Below, one piece after another: positions 1-6,684 of a stretch of DNA of 8,263 nt. This DNA comes from Mucilaginibacter sp. (GTDB lineage: Bacteria > Bacteroidota > Bacteroidia > Sphingobacteriales > Sphingobacteriaceae): contig JAQBNY010000174.1 in the NCBI GenBank assembly GCA_028288315.1, forward strand, positions 1-8,263, read 5' to 3'. The position numbers and the translations under genes were made by a program. The first letter of the stretch is position 1; each line of letters starts with the position of its first letter. The notes under the pieces were generated by a model. The model was given only the letters and a program-made list of their open reading frames with translations, did no database searches and was not told where the DNA came from.

Positions 1-332
1 GTAATGCCCAATGCAGTTACCGTTACGGTTTCAAGCAGCATCTTATCGCTTTGAAGTAAAACGGTAATGTTTGTTTTGCCTGCCATGTTTATGGTTTGGC
101 TTACATATCCGATAAAGGAAAACAGCAGCGATGAGTTTGCAGGTGCCGCCAGCGTAAACTTACCGTCATAATCAGTAACAGTAGCTTTGCTTGTACCTGT
201 TACCTTTACTGTAACGCCCGGCAAGGGCAGGTTTTGTGAATCTGTCACAATACCATTCAACGTTACATTCTGAGCTGATACATATAAGCAACAGCACAGT
301 AGTAACGCAATTAACATGTAGAGTTTTTTCAT
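1..332 (-). CDS. SusC/RagA-type TonB-dependent outer-membrane receptor, N-terminal part (cut by window edge)
   Basis: Only the first 110 codons are present; the gene continues past the left edge. I translated it directly: ATG at 332-330 opens MKKLYMLIALLLCCCLYVSA, a clear signal peptide with cleavage expected before Q21. Residues about 23-98 form a carboxypeptidase-D-regulatory-like beta domain (LNGIVTD, LPGVTVKVTGTS, TDYDGKFTL, FSFIGYVSQ). It is followed by LLETVTVTALGI (about 98-109), the junction to the plug domain that is typical of SusC/RagA receptors. The family imports oligosaccharides or other large nutrients across the outer membrane using TonB energy, normally with a SusD lipoprotein partner encoded just downstream, which here would lie outside the window. 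The gene is divergent from the ThuA gene at 704 and shares its control region. The family call is firm; the substrate is unknown. The GT usually seen before TxTD.DG is weakly kept (GTSKATVTD). Confidence 0.93.
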   Translation of the reverse strand, partial: MKKLYMLIALLLCCCLYVSAQNVTLNGIVTDSQNLPLPGVTVKVTGTSKATVTDYDGKFTLAAPANSSLLFSFIGYVSQTINMAGKTNITVLLQSDKMLLETVTVTALGI

Positions 333-374
333 TAAAAAAGTTGTTTTTAGTTATGATTTTATATGTTATCAGGC

Positions 375-407
375 CTAACATACAATGAAATATTAACCTT
401 AAACAAG
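375..407 (-). promoter_or_regulatory. Candidate promoter of the SusC-type receptor gene
   Basis: Read on the minus strand, CTTG (407-404) is followed after exactly 21 bases by TATGTTAG (382-375). This resembles the Bacteroidota -33 TTTG and -7 TAnnTTTG elements, with one mismatch in each. The 18-bp site ends 13 bases upstream of CTTG. A start point near 369 would leave a leader of roughly 35-40 bases before the ATG at 332. The prediction rests on pattern and spacing only. Confidence 0.45.
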
Positions 408-420
408 CTTTGCAGAATTA

Positions 421-438
421 GTAGTGGTGATGTAGGGG
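421..438 (+). promoter_or_regulatory. Candidate regulator-binding site, left copy
   Basis: The plus strand reads GTAGTGGTGATGTAGGGG. It contains two GTAGnGG heptamers separated by TGAT, a period of 11 bp or about one helical turn, as expected for two protein subunits bound to one face of DNA. It matches the reverse complement of 551-568 at 16 of 18 positions. It lies just upstream of the candidate -33 element of the receptor gene. The best candidate binder is the helix-turn-helix protein encoded at 1630-4548 (inference). Confidence 0.6.
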
Positions 439-440
439 CT

Positions 441-475
441 TATGAAATATATTATATAATTAATAATATTTCATA
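441..475. repeat. AT-rich inverted repeat midway between the two 18-bp sites
   Basis: TATGAAATAT (441-450) and ATATTTCATA (466-475) are perfect 10-bp inverted arms around a 15-base all-A/T centre. A third ATGAAATAT occurs at 385-393, between the -33 and -7 elements of the receptor promoter. It could be a bendable or easily melted segment, or a site for another protein. Base composition here is so AT-rich that chance is a real alternative. Confidence 0.4.
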
Positions 476-550
476 AATAGTAAGTATAATTTGAAAAGAA
501 ATATGTTTTATAATTTCATTATTAACAAAATAATACACAGTCATTAAAAT

Positions 551-568
551 CCACTACATCACCTCTAC
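551..568 (-). promoter_or_regulatory. Candidate regulator-binding site, right copy (inverted)
   Basis: The minus strand reads GTAGAGGTGATGTAGTGG, again GTAGnGG-TGAT-GTAGnGG with an 11-bp period. It differs from the copy at 421-438 only at the two n positions. It ends 8 bases before the TTTG of the candidate ThuA promoter, placing its centre near -55, a usual activator position. Relative to the gene it faces, it has the same orientation as the left copy: in both cases the sense strand reads CCnCTACATCACCnCTAC. Confidence 0.6.
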
Positions 569-576
569 CATGTGCA

Positions 577-609
577 TTTGAAACATACCTCTGCCAGATT
601 TTACTTTAC
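577..609 (+). promoter_or_regulatory. Candidate promoter of the first ThuA gene
   Basis: TTTG (577-580) is followed after 21 bases by TACTTTAC (602-609). The first element matches the Bacteroidota -33 sequence exactly; the second matches TAnnTTTG at four of six fixed positions. The 21-base spacing equals that of the divergent receptor promoter. Transcription would start near 615, giving a leader of about 90 bases. Confidence 0.4.
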
Positions 610-623
610 ACTTGTGTTATTAG

Positions 624-657
624 ATTATAAGGTAGTAACGGCCAATTGACCTATAAT
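624..657 (+). promoter_or_regulatory. Possible leader hairpin ahead of the first ThuA gene
   Basis: ATTATAAGGT (624-633) can pair with ACCTATAAT (649-657) if one A is bulged. The loop overlaps an imperfect palindrome centred on CAATTG (640-651). CCCTTTTAT follows directly. It would fall inside the predicted 5' leader. The pairing is mostly A-T and weak, so a regulatory role is only a possibility. Confidence 0.2.
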
Positions 658-703
658 CCCTTTTATACAACACCTAATAAAATTATGATACAAATAAATT
701 TTA

Positions 704-1474
704 ATGAGAAAGCTCAATAAACTATTGCTCTACTGTTTACTAAGTGTTTATGGCATTAAAACTGCAAAAGCGCAAATGTCAAACAGGCCCCGTTTTAAAG
801 CCATTGCCATAGCCGAGATTGGCGGGGGGCACGCCCAGTTTGATATTGCAGCAAAGACATGGCTCAACAAACTTTCAGCCGATAGCAATTTTACTATTGA
901 TTATATTAGTGAGACCAAGCTGATAAACAAGCACTTTCTAAAACAATACCAGCTTTTTATCCAGTTAGATTATCCACCATATCCATGGGAAAAAGAAGCT
1001 CGGGAAGCTTTTGAAGAATATATTGAGAAAGGCAAAGGAGGTTGGATCGGTTTTCACCATCCAACTTTGTTAGGTGTGTTTGATAATTATCCGTTATGGA
1101 AATGGTATTCCGCGTTCATGGGTTGCATCATGTTTAAAAATTACATTCCGGGTGGCACTAATGCAGTTCTTTCAGTTGAAGATCAAAAACATCCGATTAT
1201 GAAAGGTATGCCTGTATCCTTTACAACTAAAGATGAGTGGTATATATACAACAAAAGCCCGCGCCCTAATGTGCATGTACTGGCAAGTATTGATGAATCT
1301 ACATATGATCCGCAAAAACAGGTTAAAATGGGCGATCATCCCGTTATATGGACAAACGAGCATGTTAAATCAAGGAATATTTATATAGCTATGGGCCATT
1401 TTCCCGAATTATTTAAGGATACTGCCTATACAAACCTTATAAGGAACGCAATATTCTGGACCGTTAATAAATAA
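704..1474 (+). CDS. Secreted ThuA-domain protein (first paralog)
   Basis: A 256-residue protein of the ThuA (trehalose utilization) family, which has a class I glutamine-amidotransferase-like fold. The family is tied to sugar metabolism through ThuA of rhizobial trehalose catabolism, but the chemistry of most members, including this one, is unproven. Residues 1-23 are a signal peptide ending AKA before Q24, so the protein should act in the periplasm. The ThuA domain fills about 29-254. Conserved landmarks are GGWIGFHH (112-119), KHP (162-164), DEWY (177-180), DHPVIWT (211-217) and MGH (230-232). These recur in the second paralog at 6685-7452. The ATG at 704 is chosen because it starts the signal peptide; there is no Shine-Dalgarno sequence, as is normal in this phylum. 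The gene follows the paired 18-bp sites and precedes the sensor-regulator gene by 155 bases. No strong terminator separates them, so some read-through is possible. Confidence 0.88.
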   Translation: MRKLNKLLLYCLLSVYGIKTAKAQMSNRPRFKAIAIAEIGGGHAQFDIAAKTWLNKLSADSNFTIDYISETKLINKHFLKQYQLFIQLDYPPYPWEKEAREAFEEYIEKGKGGWIGFHHPTLLGVFDNYPLWKWYSAFMGCIMFKNYIPGGTNAVLSVEDQKHPIMKGMPVSFTTKDEWYIYNKSPRPNVHVLASIDESTYDPQKQVKMGDHPVIWTNEHVKSRNIYIAMGHFPELFKDTAYTNLIRNAIFWTVNK

Positions 1475-1629
1475 CATCATAATTATTACGAATAATATAA
1501 GCTTTCGCGTCAAAAGCCGGATAGATTGGCAATTTTTTGTTAATTTTATGTAAATACTCATTAAATTACACACTTGTTACGCTATATAAATGCTATTTAA
1601 TTTATGAAGCCTTGTTTCAATTCTCTTAC

Positions 1630-4548
1630 ATGAAAAAAAACATTTTATTGCTTTTCATTTGTCGTTTATTAGTATGCTCCGTTTTTGCACAATCGCCTAT
1701 CGGCACCCCACATATTAAGAGTTATACGCAGTCTGATTACAATGCCGGTAACGAAATCTGGGACATAAATCAGGATAAGAGCGGTATCGTTTATTTTGCT
1801 AACGACGAAGGGCTTTTATCCTTTGATGGCACACACTGGAAAACTTATACACTACCAAACAAAAGCGCTATCAAATCATTAGCAATCGATCAGTCAGGGC
1901 GAATATTTGTTGGCGGGCAAGATGAAATCGGGTACTTTTTCCCTGATGAGAAAGGTATCTTAAAGTTCCATTCCATTAAACTCCTTTTACCAACTAAAGC
2001 CAGGCAGTTTGCAGACATCTGGAGTATTGTATTGTATAACAACGAAGTATTCTTCCGTACTATCGAATGTATTTTTGAATATAAAAATAACCATATTAAA
2101 ACATTTGATGCTCCGGGTGGCTGGCGCCTGCTAGCCAAGGCAGGTTCGCAATTATTTGCGGAAGATAAGGATGTGGGCCTTAAGGTATTTAAAAACGGAA
2201 ATTGGCAAAACTGCAACGGCGGGTTACCTAATGCCGCACTGCATGTAACAGGGCTAATGGATTATAAAGCCGATACGTTGCTGGTAACAACAATAAAAAA
2301 CGGTCTTTTTTTGCTGCATGGTTCAACGCTCACCAAAAAGGCCACCTCTATTGATGCCGCTTTAAACAATGATCTGGTTAACTGTGCTAAAAAGATAGAT
2401 GCAGATCGTTATGCCATAGGCACTACTGCCAGGGGCGTATTTATAATTGATAGCCAAGGTAAGTTGATCGATCATTTCTCTAACAATTTTGGCTTTCATA
2501 ATAACAGCATACTTAGTTTACTACAGGATAATGAAAAAAACTTGTGGGTAGGCCTTGAAAATGGCATCGACTTTATTAATTACAATACCTCTGTCAAACA
2601 TATTTATTCATCCGCAAAGAATCAGTTAAAAAGTAATACGATCCGCATATTTGACGGAAAACTGTTTATAGGAACATCAAACGGGCTTTACAGCGTTCCT
2701 ATAGATTTAAATCAAAAAGACATTAGCACGAGTAAGGGCGTGTTTACTGAGGTGAAAAATACTAAAGGCAGTGTTTGGAGCCTGAATGAAGTTAATCATC
2801 ACCTGCTTATCGGCCATCAGGATGGCGCAATGGTGCTGGATGGCAATCAGGCGAGACAGATTACACATACAGGACAGGGTACCTGGTTTTTCCAACCCAT
2901 ACCATCATCGCCTAATATTATTGCGGGTACTTATACCGGTTTGGAATTACTACAAAATAACGCCGATAATTTTAAAGATGTTGTTAAGGTTGATGGCATT
3001 TATGAATCACTTAAAGACTTAGCCATAGACAATCATAATGTAATATGGGCGTCGCATCCCTATCGGGGAATTTACAGGTTGCAGTTATCGGCTGACCACA
3101 AATCTATTATAAAACACAAACAATACACAAACTACGACGGTTTGCCATCTACATTAAACAATAGGGCCTACTTTATAAAAAACAAAGTTATAGCAGCAAC
3201 CGAGAAAGGAATTTATGAATACAATGCCTCAACAAATAAATTTATACCATCACCATTCTATAAGTCAATTTTTAATAGTACACCTGTACAATATTTAACT
3301 GAAGATGTGGCAGGGAACATCTGGTTTGTTTGCAATCAACATATTGGCGTTATAGATTTTAGCAAAGCAGCACCAGGTAACCCCTATAATATTATTCGTT
3401 TTTCTGAGTTAACCGGACAAACCGTAAAAGGATTTGAGTTTATTTACCCGTACAACGCAGATAATGTTTTTATCAGCGCAAACAACGGTATATTCCATTT
3501 GAATTACAGCCAGTATGTAAAATCAGAAAATAAGCTTAATGTATTATTGACAACAGTAAAGGCTATTGCCGAAAAGGATAGCTTAATATTTGGCGGACAC
3601 TTCACAAAAAATAATCAAATTGTGCCAATGCAAGATAATAGTAGGCCGGTGAGCTTAAGCAATCATTGGAATTCGTTTCATTTTGAATACTCATCTATCC
3701 TGTTTGCTCAAAAAACCAATGAAGAATTCAGTTATAAGCTAATTGGTTTTGACAGGGATTGGTCAGCCTGGTCATCAAAAACAGAAAAAGACTACACTAA
3801 TCTGTCTTATGGCAAATATGCATTTTCTGTACGTACACGCAATAACCTGGGCAATGCTTCAGCGCCGGTTACTTACAGCTTCACAGTTGAGCCGGCATGG
3901 TACCAAACCACTTGGGCGTACCTGCTTTATGTGATGGTTATCGCTTTAATTATTTACTTTGCTGTTAAGAAACTGCAACAGCAATTTGATCTGCATCAAA
4001 AGAAACATGAGGAGGAACAGCGCAGATTAAGCTATTTGCATAGCCTTGAACTTGACCGCAACGAAAAGGAAATCATCGCTCTTAAAAACAACAACCTGGA
4101 GGCTGAATTGCTTTACAAAAACAAGGAGCTTGCTTCTGTCACCATGTATCTTGTAGACCGGGGCCGCCTGCTACTTGATATTAAGGAAGAACTAAATAGC
4201 CTCATAAAAAAATTAAACATTCCGGATGCTACTTACCACTTCAGAAGTATTTTTAAACTGCTCACCGATACAGAAAAAAACGATAATGATTGGGATCAGT
4301 TTTCTATTTATTTTGACCAGGTACACAACAATTTCCTGGCTACACTAAAGCAAAAATTCCCAACACTTAGTTCTACGGATCTGAAACTATGCGCCTATTT
4401 AAGACTAAACCTAACCTCTAAAGAAATTGCCCAACTGCTTAACATTTCCCTCAAAGGCATAGAAATTAGCCGTTATCGGCTACGTAAAAAATTGCAACTG
4501 CCTTCAAGTATCAACCTTTATGATTTCTTGACCGATATAACAAGCTGA
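1630..4548 (+). CDS. Membrane-anchored one-chain sensor/transcription regulator (Reg_prop propeller, Y_Y_Y, LuxR-type HTH)
   Basis: A 972-residue protein in which sensing and DNA binding share one chain. Residues 1-20 are a signal peptide (SVFA before Q21). About 40-630 form a two-component-regulator propeller, with repeats such as NEIWDINQDKSGIVYFAND, LLQDNEKNLWVGLENGI and LTEDVAGNIWFVCNQ. A Y_Y_Y immunoglobulin-like domain spans about 685-755 (YKLIGFDRDWSAWS; LSYGKYAFSVRTRN). One membrane segment lies at about 762-779 and a charged coiled coil at about 783-845. A LuxR/GerE-like helix-turn-helix occupies about 911-958 (LTSKEIAQLLNIS, then a recognition helix near 941-953). No histidine kinase or receiver domain is present, so it differs from hybrid two-component sensors and is closer in layout to SusR-like regulators. 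The frame stays open back to 1537, but I start at the ATG at 1630 because it begins a textbook signal peptide. Likely targets are the sites at 421-438 and 551-568 (inference). The ligand is unknown. Confidence 0.9.
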   Translation: MKKNILLLFICRLLVCSVFAQSPIGTPHIKSYTQSDYNAGNEIWDINQDKSGIVYFANDEGLLSFDGTHWKTYTLPNKSAIKSLAIDQSGRIFVGGQDEIGYFFPDEKGILKFHSIKLLLPTKARQFADIWSIVLYNNEVFFRTIECIFEYKNNHIKTFDAPGGWRLLAKAGSQLFAEDKDVGLKVFKNGNWQNCNGGLPNAALHVTGLMDYKADTLLVTTIKNGLFLLHGSTLTKKATSIDAALNNDLVNCAKKIDADRYAIGTTARGVFIIDSQGKLIDHFSNNFGFHNNSILSLLQDNEKNLWVGLENGIDFINYNTSVKHIYSSAKNQLKSNTIRIFDGKLFIGTSNGLYSVPIDLNQKDISTSKGVFTEVKNTKGSVWSLNEVNHHLLIGHQDGAMVLDGNQARQITHTGQGTWFFQPIPSSPNIIAGTYTGLELLQNNADNFKDVVKVDGIYESLKDLAIDNHNVIWASHPYRGIYRLQLSADHKSIIKHKQYTNYDGLPSTLNNRAYFIKNKVIAATEKGIYEYNASTNKFIPSPFYKSIFNSTPVQYLTEDVAGNIWFVCNQHIGVIDFSKAAPGNPYNIIRFSELTGQTVKGFEFIYPYNADNVFISANNGIFHLNYSQYVKSENKLNVLLTTVKAIAEKDSLIFGGHFTKNNQIVPMQDNSRPVSLSNHWNSFHFEYSSILFAQKTNEEFSYKLIGFDRDWSAWSSKTEKDYTNLSYGKYAFSVRTRNNLGNASAPVTYSFTVEPAWYQTTWAYLLYVMVIALIIYFAVKKLQQQFDLHQKKHEEEQRRLSYLHSLELDRNEKEIIALKNNNLEAELLYKNKELASVTMYLVDRGRLLLDIKEELNSLIKKLNIPDATYHFRSIFKLLTDTEKNDNDWDQFSIYFDQVHNNFLATLKQKFPTLSSTDLKLCAYLRLNLTSKEIAQLLNISLKGIEISRYRLRKKLQLPSSINLYDFLTDITS

Positions 4549-4591
4549 CCGGAATTACTCAACAATCCGATCAGCTTATTTCTGTTATATC
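4534..4591. terminator. Two-tier hairpin between convergent genes, probable bidirectional terminator
   Basis: GATATAACA (4534-4542) pairs perfectly with TGTTATATC (4583-4591). Just inside, AGCTGACCGGA (4543-4553) pairs with TCCGATCAGCT (4566-4576), with one mismatch on the plus strand that becomes a G-U pair in minus-strand RNA. The loop is 12 bases and the right side carries a short bulge. The left arm encodes the last residues and stop codon of the regulator. The stem lies 12 or more bases past the stop of the amine oxidase gene at 4603. U-rich sequence follows the inner stem on the plus strand. Confidence 0.65.
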
Positions 4592-4602
4592 ACTGCTGAT
4601 TA

Positions 4603-6627
4603 TTACTGGTGCTCAATTTCAGGATCAGCAGAATTCGGTTGTTTTTTAACTATATCTTTAAATTGCTTCTTAATGAACTCCGGGTTTGTAATACCCATTG
4701 TAGGATTACTGGAGAAAAACCCGAAAGGCATGAGCGAAAAGCCCAGGTGGTGGGTAGGCATAACAGGCCATTCTTCCGGACGGACAATGTGCGTAATACC
4801 TGCCACATACCACACAACTATATCATTGTTACCTATAGACCGGTTTTTGGCAGTCCATTCTGGTAAGCCATCATATACTTTGTTACTGGCCGGATACCTG
4901 CCTGCCGGATAAACCTCTCCCTCATTGTATTGGGTAACCCATATCTGGTGGTTAAGGAAGCCGGCTTTTTTACGAAGCAACGATTCTTCGGGAACAAACG
5001 CCTTTGCTTGCAGACCCGGCATTAACATGTACCCAATGTGCTGGCCAAGATCATTCATTTCGCCATTGTTCATAATGTGCCAGTTGCGGGCGCTTTCATA
5101 ATTAACATCACGCTGGGCTTCTTTCTCCGCATTAAAACGGGTATGGTCAACATAAAAAGCGTTGCCGTAAGGATTATCCTTACCTAACGGAACCAGCTTA
5201 CTGTTCATTTCCATTACACTGTTACTCTGCGCGCCATCAATGTCCATATCCAGCCGGAAAACAAAGAAATGCTGGTGATTGATTGCCTCTACATGCGGAT
5301 GCACCAGGGTTCCGAAAGAATGGCCATTGTAAGACAAATCATCTTTATCAGGCATGTCCATTTCTGTGGTACGATGAACGCCTTTTACTTCCACAATACC
5401 GGTAAGCTCAACATCTACATCAATGGTGCCGTCCTCCTTAAAACGCCATGTAAAACCATAGTCGTAATTTTCAATCATGGTGTAATACTTAATAGCCAGG
5501 TTGGTTGCTCTGCGGGATACCGTGCCATGTCGCCACAGCGTACCACCAAATTCTTCAAATATGGCCACTGCCCTATCTACCTGAAATGGTTCTCCGTTTT
5601 CGCGGTGCATAATAGCAGGCATATATTCGGCATTCTCCGGTGCATCGGCACCGGGACTTAATGATCGTGCTGTACTCTGTCCTAACCTATACTCACCGGC
5701 ATCAAAAAAGTTATATGAAGCCTGGAACAGATCGGGCGAACCATAGGGAACAAGCATTTCGGGCATCGAGCCACGGTACATTATCTTACGCTCTTTGCCT
5801 TTATCCATGAAACGGACATCGTAGATCACCAATCCTTCCCGGTTATCAACGCCGTAACGGATCTTCCAGTTTTGGAATGTTATCTCGTGCCCATTCACTT
5901 TAAAAGAATGGCCGCCGGGCTGTGTAATTATAATTGGGTTAGACACACCGAACTCTTCTTTAACCGAATCTTTGTTAAAGTAGTTAAGGTCAACCATACC
6001 ACTGAAGCTGTTGACTTCATCCACTATCTTTAATATTTTACCAGTGGTAAAATCGGTATAAGCCATTAGTCCCTCAATGTCGATATTGTTCTTTTTACGC
6101 CTGGCAATAACAAGTTGCTCGCGGTGGCCTACAGGCCCAATACCCATATCGCCGGTAAATACGCTTCTGTGCGTTACCGAATCAATTGAAATGTTTCTTT
6201 TTTTCAAAGCTGCCACCCAGGCTTTATCTTTTTTCACTATAGCATTGGCAACAGAATCGGCCTCAAGGCCCATGCCTATTACATTTGGGATATTTTTTGC
6301 CGATATTACCTTACCTGCATTTAAATCAATTACAGCTTCGGTAATTCCGTTTTTGCTGTAATCATAAAAACTAGTGAATGCTTCGCGACTAAAGGGTGCT
6401 CCAGGCTTATAAGCCAGCACTTCTCTCTTAGTAGGCTCTTTAAGATTGATTATATTAAAGATGTCTTTCCCCGTGGTAGCCTTACTGTCCTTAAGTATTT
6501 GTACCACTTTTCTGATCTCTGCGGAAGTAAGCGGATCAAGCGGATGATTTACTGTGTTGCTTTGTGCAAATATGTGCCCTATCCCTAAAAATAAGACGAG
6601 AGGAATGCCGTAGTAATATTTTTTCAT
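4603..6627 (-). CDS. Secreted copper amine oxidase (primary-amine oxidase, TPQ-dependent)
   Basis: A 674-residue copper amine oxidase. The family oxidises primary amines to aldehydes, releasing ammonia and hydrogen peroxide, with a topaquinone cofactor made from an active-site tyrosine. That tyrosine is Y388 in TMIENYDYG (383-391). The copper ligands are H451 and H453 (NHQHFF) and H627 (MPTHHLGFSLMPFGFF). The catalytic base is expected to be D309 in FFDAGEYRLG. The spacings D-Y, Y-HxH and HxH-H agree with E. coli amine oxidase (D383, Y466, H524/H526, H689), so the enzyme looks complete and active. Residues 1-21 are a signal peptide (HIFA before Q22), placing it in the periplasm or outside; the E. 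coli-type extra N-terminal D1 domain appears absent. It is last in a minus-strand operon, 57 bases after the second ThuA gene, and convergent with the regulator. The substrate cannot be read from the sequence; aromatic amines are common for the family. Confidence 0.95.
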   Translation of the reverse strand: MKKYYYGIPLVLFLGIGHIFAQSNTVNHPLDPLTSAEIRKVVQILKDSKATTGKDIFNIINLKEPTKREVLAYKPGAPFSREAFTSFYDYSKNGITEAVIDLNAGKVISAKNIPNVIGMGLEADSVANAIVKKDKAWVAALKKRNISIDSVTHRSVFTGDMGIGPVGHREQLVIARRKKNNIDIEGLMAYTDFTTGKILKIVDEVNSFSGMVDLNYFNKDSVKEEFGVSNPIIITQPGGHSFKVNGHEITFQNWKIRYGVDNREGLVIYDVRFMDKGKERKIMYRGSMPEMLVPYGSPDLFQASYNFFDAGEYRLGQSTARSLSPGADAPENAEYMPAIMHRENGEPFQVDRAVAIFEEFGGTLWRHGTVSRRATNLAIKYYTMIENYDYGFTWRFKEDGTIDVDVELTGIVEVKGVHRTTEMDMPDKDDLSYNGHSFGTLVHPHVEAINHQHFFVFRLDMDIDGAQSNSVMEMNSKLVPLGKDNPYGNAFYVDHTRFNAEKEAQRDVNYESARNWHIMNNGEMNDLGQHIGYMLMPGLQAKAFVPEESLLRKKAGFLNHQIWVTQYNEGEVYPAGRYPASNKVYDGLPEWTAKNRSIGNNDIVVWYVAGITHIVRPEEWPVMPTHHLGFSLMPFGFFSSNPTMGITNPEFIKKQFKDIVKKQPNSADPEIEHQ

Positions 6628-6684
6628 ACTATTTAATAAAATTTTAAAGAATTAAACTTTAGTGAGTACTGATGTCCCTTCAGC

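Larger units (their letters stand above)
333..703. promoter_or_regulatory. Divergent control region between the SusC-type receptor and the ThuA gene
   Basis: This 371-bp stretch has no credible gene. It holds, from left to right, a candidate receptor promoter (375-407, minus), an 18-bp site (421-438), a very AT-rich block with an inverted repeat (439-550), the inverted partner of the 18-bp site (551-568), a candidate ThuA promoter (577-609, plus) and a possible leader hairpin (624-657). The symmetric order promoter, site, AT block, site, promoter is what a shared activator-controlled divergent region would look like. That reading is inferred from position and repetition alone. Confidence 0.75.

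Noticed and set aside
172..381. 69-codon open frame on the minus strand
   Set aside because: It overlaps the SusC-type gene start in another frame and shows no family features; the true frame starts at 332.
685..720. 11-codon upstream open frame overlapping the ThuA start
   Set aside because: Too short and in AT-rich DNA; nothing supports translation.
1482..1496. ATTATT-ACG-AATAAT hairpin after the first ThuA gene
   Set aside because: A six-pair all A-T stem without a T run is too weak to call a terminator.
1537..1629. Upstream ATG extending the regulator by 31 residues
   Set aside because: The added residues hide the signal peptide that begins at 1630 and look like translated AT-rich leader; a -7-like TAATTTTA at 1541-1548 also falls inside it.
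5269..5661. 130-codon open frame on the plus strand
   Set aside because: It lies entirely antisense to the well-supported amine oxidase and has no recognisable domain.
6645..6661. TAAAG...CTTTA hairpin between the second ThuA and amine oxidase genes
   Set aside because: A five-pair A-T-rich stem of a kind expected by chance in this sequence; no terminator or processing site can be argued.
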